This document shows, piece after piece, positions 60,373-64,000 of a stretch of DNA of 64,000 nucleotides. Under the pieces are notes generated by a model that was not told the origin of the DNA, made no database searches, and saw only the letters and a list, made by a program, of their open reading frames with translations. This stretch comes from Typhlomys cinereus (lineage: Eukaryota > Chordata > Mammalia > Rodentia > Platacanthomyidae), in NCBI GenBank assembly GCA_023101885.1, contig JALPQD010000293.1:911861-975860 (forward strand), written 5' to 3'. How positions within the stretch are numbered: position 1 is the first letter of the stretch; each line of letters begins with the position of its first letter. Position numbers and translations under genes: made by a program.

Positions 60373-60477
60373 AGGTAAGATGTGAATGTGATATTTGAAT
60401 CTTGCATGGACTGGATTCCCCCTAGCTGCCTCATCCACCCATGATTCCCATTATTCTTGGATGGCTTTTCATATCAG
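60373..60477 (+). CDS. candidate 5' coding exon with signal-peptide-like start
   Basis: A possible acceptor (CTTGGCTTTTCAG, AG at 60371-60372) and a strong donor (ATATCAG/GTAAGC, GT at 60478) bound 105 nt. Inside, ATG at 60441 opens MIPIILGWLFIS plus one base of the next codon before the donor, a short hydrophobic segment like the start of a secretion signal. An in-frame TAG lies upstream at 60423-60425. An upstream ATG at 60406 gives a 12-codon uORF whose TGA (60442-60444) overlaps the main ATG as ATGA. A competing donor-like AGGTAAGA lies at 60373-60380. I do not recognise the gene. All splice signals are predictions, and such combinations also arise by chance. Confidence 0.25.
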
Positions 60478-62790
60478 GTAAGCAACTAAACACATTTCCA
60501 TATGAGATATTTATAGTATATTTGCTTCATAAATGAATAAGCAATCTAAACGCTAGATATATTACAGCCTAGGGCAGCAAAAATTACACTAGAATTTCAG
60601 AATCAGTTGGGACATTATTGCTCCAAATATTGTTGAAGAAATATTAGCTGCCATCTTGCCCAGAACAGCATTTCAGTCAGGTCAAGTTTTGTTCAAGAAG
60701 TGTGAAGCACTATGACCTTTCAGGAGAGTAGCAAAATTAACTTTTTCTCTTCACATATTGGAATTAGTTACCAGAATAGTCAAACTTCTCATTGGATAAA
60801 CCATATTGTGAATGGTCTTGCTAGCTCTCTTAGATGGGACACAAAAAGAACTCTATGATCATCCAAGAAGATAGCCTTCTGCCTCCAAGAAAAGACCAGA
60901 ACCACAGAAATCTAATAGGATTTAAAGAAATGTTCAGTGAGACACCATTTGATGTAGACTAGGCCTTTCTTGAAGCATGCATCATTGTTAATATATGCTG
61001 AAAGCAAATCTCTGGGTCACATTCCTGGTAATGAATTCTACTCCAAGATATCAACCATTAAACCACATTGAGGACCCTCTCAGATCTAGTTTAAAAACCT
61101 CTGAGATCATGGAATTGCTTTGGGCAATGAGCCACAAAACTTTGATTCTAATTTCTCTTTGACTCTGATCAGAGATCTGGCTCCATTTTTTTGGCCCCTC
61201 TATGATGTGCCCCAGTAGCCCCACAAGACAAATGATATTCAAACTCCCTTCAAAATCCACCACTCCTCTTAGAACTTCAGTATGTGCCTTGCAAGTGCAT
61301 CAGAAAGAGTAACGTTAGAAATTCAAGACATGATAATTAGCCTTATATAAAACCATTGAGCTCATCAAATACAAACCATACTTTAAAATCTGTTAACATT
61401 TCCTTCTGGGAAAACCTTTTGCCCTTTAATAGTATAAGCTTATCATGGCAATATCATTTCCAAAGTTCATATTTGAGGGAGGAGAAGGGGTAGCCCTAGT
61501 GTGCTCAGCTCTATGATGACTTTCTCCTTCCTTTATCGCCTGAACATACTGAGAGGCTCTGAACTAATTTTCTAAAGTACTTGGGAAAGCTGGGCAGCAA
61601 GCTGGGAACCTGAGCATTGCGCTGACATCATTCTGTGCTCTGCACATATGGGACATCACAAAAGCAGACTGGCTGAGCACACGGGTCTATTCTGGACTCT
61701 CGTTGGCTTCAATTACAAGCATGCTTGCTTCTTATCATTGACAGTCACACAGCTCTCCACTGATTTAATCAGAAAAAATAATATTTTTTGTGGAGGCAGT
61801 TTCTCCATTTATGTTTTAAATGCATGCAAAATAAAGGAACTGAAATGTCCTCAAAACTTGCCATATATATTTTTTAATAAAAACCCTCAGCTTATGCAAC
61901 TGGGTCAGCTTGCAAAGACATGTGGGGGCAGCCATGAGTTCCCCCTGCACCTTGCAAGTCTTGTAAACACACTCATGATAGTGCAAATGAAGCATAGCAC
62001 AGTGAGAAAATGAAGAAGAATGAATCCGGACAATCAGCACAGTGGTTTTCAAAGCATAGGAGACTTGATTTTTATCCCTTAAAATATACCACACACGGAA
62101 GCATGCATATGCATTCCCTAATATGAATAATAATAAAAAGATGTGTGGGTCTCTGAAATTCTGATAATGAAGTAGGCTCAATTGTTTGCTCATCCACACA
62201 AACCTTACTCTTTTTTTTTTTTAACCTGCCTTGATCATATTGTCCTTTATCTCTGTGCTTTGCTTTCACCAGAATCTCCCAGGCTCAGAGGCTCTTTGCT
62301 TGAGAGCCCTTTGTCCCAATAATTAGCTACATATTCAGGGAGCTTATTGGCCGGACAAGTTCAACATCACCTCTTTCTTCTTATGCTTCTCTTAAGCCAT
62401 CACCCTGATTGCCTAGCTGGGGGTCAGCTGCTCTCCCTCCTTACCTTAGTTTCGATGCCCATCACTCTCTGAGGCTTATTTTTCATCTAATGCTCCTAGT
62501 GTGCTCCTAGAGTGAAGTCCCTCTTTTTAAGAGAAGAAAGGGGTGAAGCATGTAAAAGTCACTCATTTATTTGGGAGACTGGATTCTGACTAACAAGTTT
62601 GGGCCTCTGAATATGCACGTCTTTGAGAAAGAGTGGCAGTCCCTTGGAGTGCCCGGAGGCTGGACAGAGCTTTTAAACAAATGTGATCATAGAATGCCAC
62701 CCCATAGGAAAGAAAGTTCTCTGATCTGAAAGAGTAATAACGACCGTTTACCCACACATAATTTTATCCACTCTCCACTTACGCTTTCTC
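60478..62790. other. unassigned sequence downstream of candidate exon
   Basis: No recognised repeat. Frames of 121 (plus) and 127 (minus) codons overlap each other at 61648-62199. Neither has a recognisable domain, and overlap on both strands suggests chance or shadow. Confidence 0.4.
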
Positions 62791-63520
62791 ATTTCAAGGA
62801 TAGATTAGCCTGATTTTTTTTTTCATTCTCACCTATAATCTCTTTATTCTGCAGGGGGAAAAATGCCTGCAAAGACCAGCAGACGGCGCCTGCCTGGGGT
62901 AGAAGCTGCAGTGGGAAAGGAGTGTCTTGCTGCCGCAGGGCCTCTTACTGTCCCTTCACACCTCCTTAGGCACTGTCCCCACTCTCAAGCTTCCCTCCTC
63001 TGCAGAGGCAGAGCCACATAAACGTTAATATGCATATGAGATTATTAGCTCAGAGCTCCCCACTGGTACAATTCAATGCCCCACCTCTTTGCATACCCCC
63101 ATCTGGCTCAACTGCTCCCACTCACCCACGCTCTGTCTGGCCCTCCAGCGCCCTGGCTCATCTCCCTCCCACAGGACTCTTGCAGATCTGCACAACGACT
63201 GGGCGGTAGCTCAGGGCTGCAGCAAGGTACAGGCAGCAACAAGCTTCTGGCATTCAAGGAGCTGGGGGGTGTGAACACCAGGAAGCCCCATGCTGTTTCT
63301 GAGAGATTGACCCCCCCAATAGCTAAAGCTAGGAAGACCAAATTCTGTTTCACACTGTCTCTTTATGAGCCACTCCTGAAGGATTCCCTGAGAAAGCAGA
63401 GGAAAGAGGACATAAGCTAATTCTTGGGACCCACAGTGGAGTATGTCACCATTCCACTTCCAAAGAGGGAATCTCAGCTTCCCTGGTGGTCTAGTCATTA
63501 GGATTCCCAAAGGTGAGGTC
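62791..63520. other. GC-richer, repeat-free stretch, possibly regulatory or exonic
   Basis: A pyrimidine tract ending TTCTGCAG at about 62847-62854 makes a good splice-acceptor match. The sequence after it is GC-richer than the window average. 63,021-63,048 holds a perfect palindrome ATATGCATAT (63028-63037, octamer-like) next to ATTATTAGC. A 114-codon plus frame (63076-63420) is overlapped by minus frames of 81 and 99 codons. No family resemblance in any. I cannot distinguish exon, enhancer or plain sequence. Confidence 0.3.
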
Positions 63521-64000
63521 TCCAGGACGACTCCCAGCTCTGTTCCTCAGATCATTACAGTGGATCTTACAGCTTTCATATCTACGCACAATAGTCCCCA
63601 GGTGGGAAGCTAGTCCCTGCACAAAAAGGCCAAAGTAGTAGCACAAAGAATTGCATTCCCCCCAGAGGAAAACGAGGGAGGGAAAACAGATCAGGACTGA
63701 GCCCGGCTTTAAGTTGAATGGGCTCTGCATGGAGGTGGGAGAGGTACCAAAGAAGGCTCAGAGCTTCTGGGCTGATGGGTAAATAAGTGGGTTTTACACT
63801 TGAGGAAGACAAAGGTTGGCAGAGGGAAAAAGGCTCACAAACAAGAGAAAAAAAAAAAGAGTGGAAGAGAAACCTGACTGATATTTCGGTTTTGGCAATT
63901 CAAATTCTCTGAAGTGCTGAGAAGAATCTGGCGCTCACACTGCTGGCCCCTCCGGAGGAGGAACTATTACTAATCTCCGCAGTTCTCTTTACAAAGAAAG
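63521..64000. other. unassigned sequence at window end
   Basis: Moderately GC-rich, no repeat recognised. A 13-base A-run lies near 63847-63858. The window may end inside a gene flank, but nothing shows it. Confidence 0.35.

Noticed and set aside
61648..62199. Overlapping 121-codon (plus) and 127-codon (minus) frames
   Set aside because: Mutually overlapping, no domain, no codon bias or splice context I could see; most likely chance.
63076..63510. Coding gene on either strand at 63.1-63.5 kb
   Set aside because: Plus and minus frames overlap, none has a recognised domain, and start and splice context are unclear; kept only as an unassigned stretch.

Overview
The window is AT-rich mammalian nuclear DNA, almost certainly from a rodent. 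It carries many tRNA-derived SINEs with the B2/B3-type head (GGCTGGAGAGATGGCTCAG plus pol III A and B boxes) and (CA)n tails, shortened B1-like SINEs, and a LINE-1 (L1) whose 5' end is a tandem array of promoter monomers, an arrangement known from rodent L1. The monomer length of 232 bp and the SINE body differ from the Mus and Rattus families as I know them, so I would not name mouse or rat. The species is not determined.

The main object is a full-length L1 at 36,589-43,540. It has a 17-bp target-site duplication (TSD), a CpG-rich monomer array, an ATG-free leader of 1,035 nt, intact ORF1 (356 codons), a 50-nt spacer, intact ORF2 (1,274 codons with all endonuclease, reverse transcriptase and Cys-motif residues), a 3' UTR with a G-rich polypurine tract, an AATAAA signal and a poly(A) tail. 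It looks recently inserted and potentially autonomous. ORF1p would coat the RNA. ORF2p would nick DNA and reverse-transcribe its own RNA, and could also supply the SINEs with retroposition machinery. Five 5'-truncated relatives lie at 18.4, 20.3, 28.4, 52.4 and 55.1 kb, several with recognisable TSDs.

The rest is gene-poor. Region 1-18 kb is mostly unassigned AT-rich sequence with a few SINEs, two MIR relics and a minisatellite. Region 18-30 kb is dense in L1 fragments and SINEs, with a cluster of four SINEs at 24-25.5 kb. Region 30-36.5 kb holds probable ancient L1 and one MaLR-like LTR relic. Region 43.6-60 kb holds MIR, L2, B1-like and B3-like relics and a solo-LTR-like ERV remnant at 53.1-53.8 kb. 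Region 60-64 kb is the most gene-like part. It has one candidate small 5' exon at 60,373-60,477 (ATG plus a hydrophobic 12-codon start, bounded by good splice signals) and a denser, GC-richer stretch near 62.8-63.5 kb. No established protein-coding host gene, tRNA gene, rRNA gene or CRISPR array is visible. Outside the L1, the open frames are short and unsupported.
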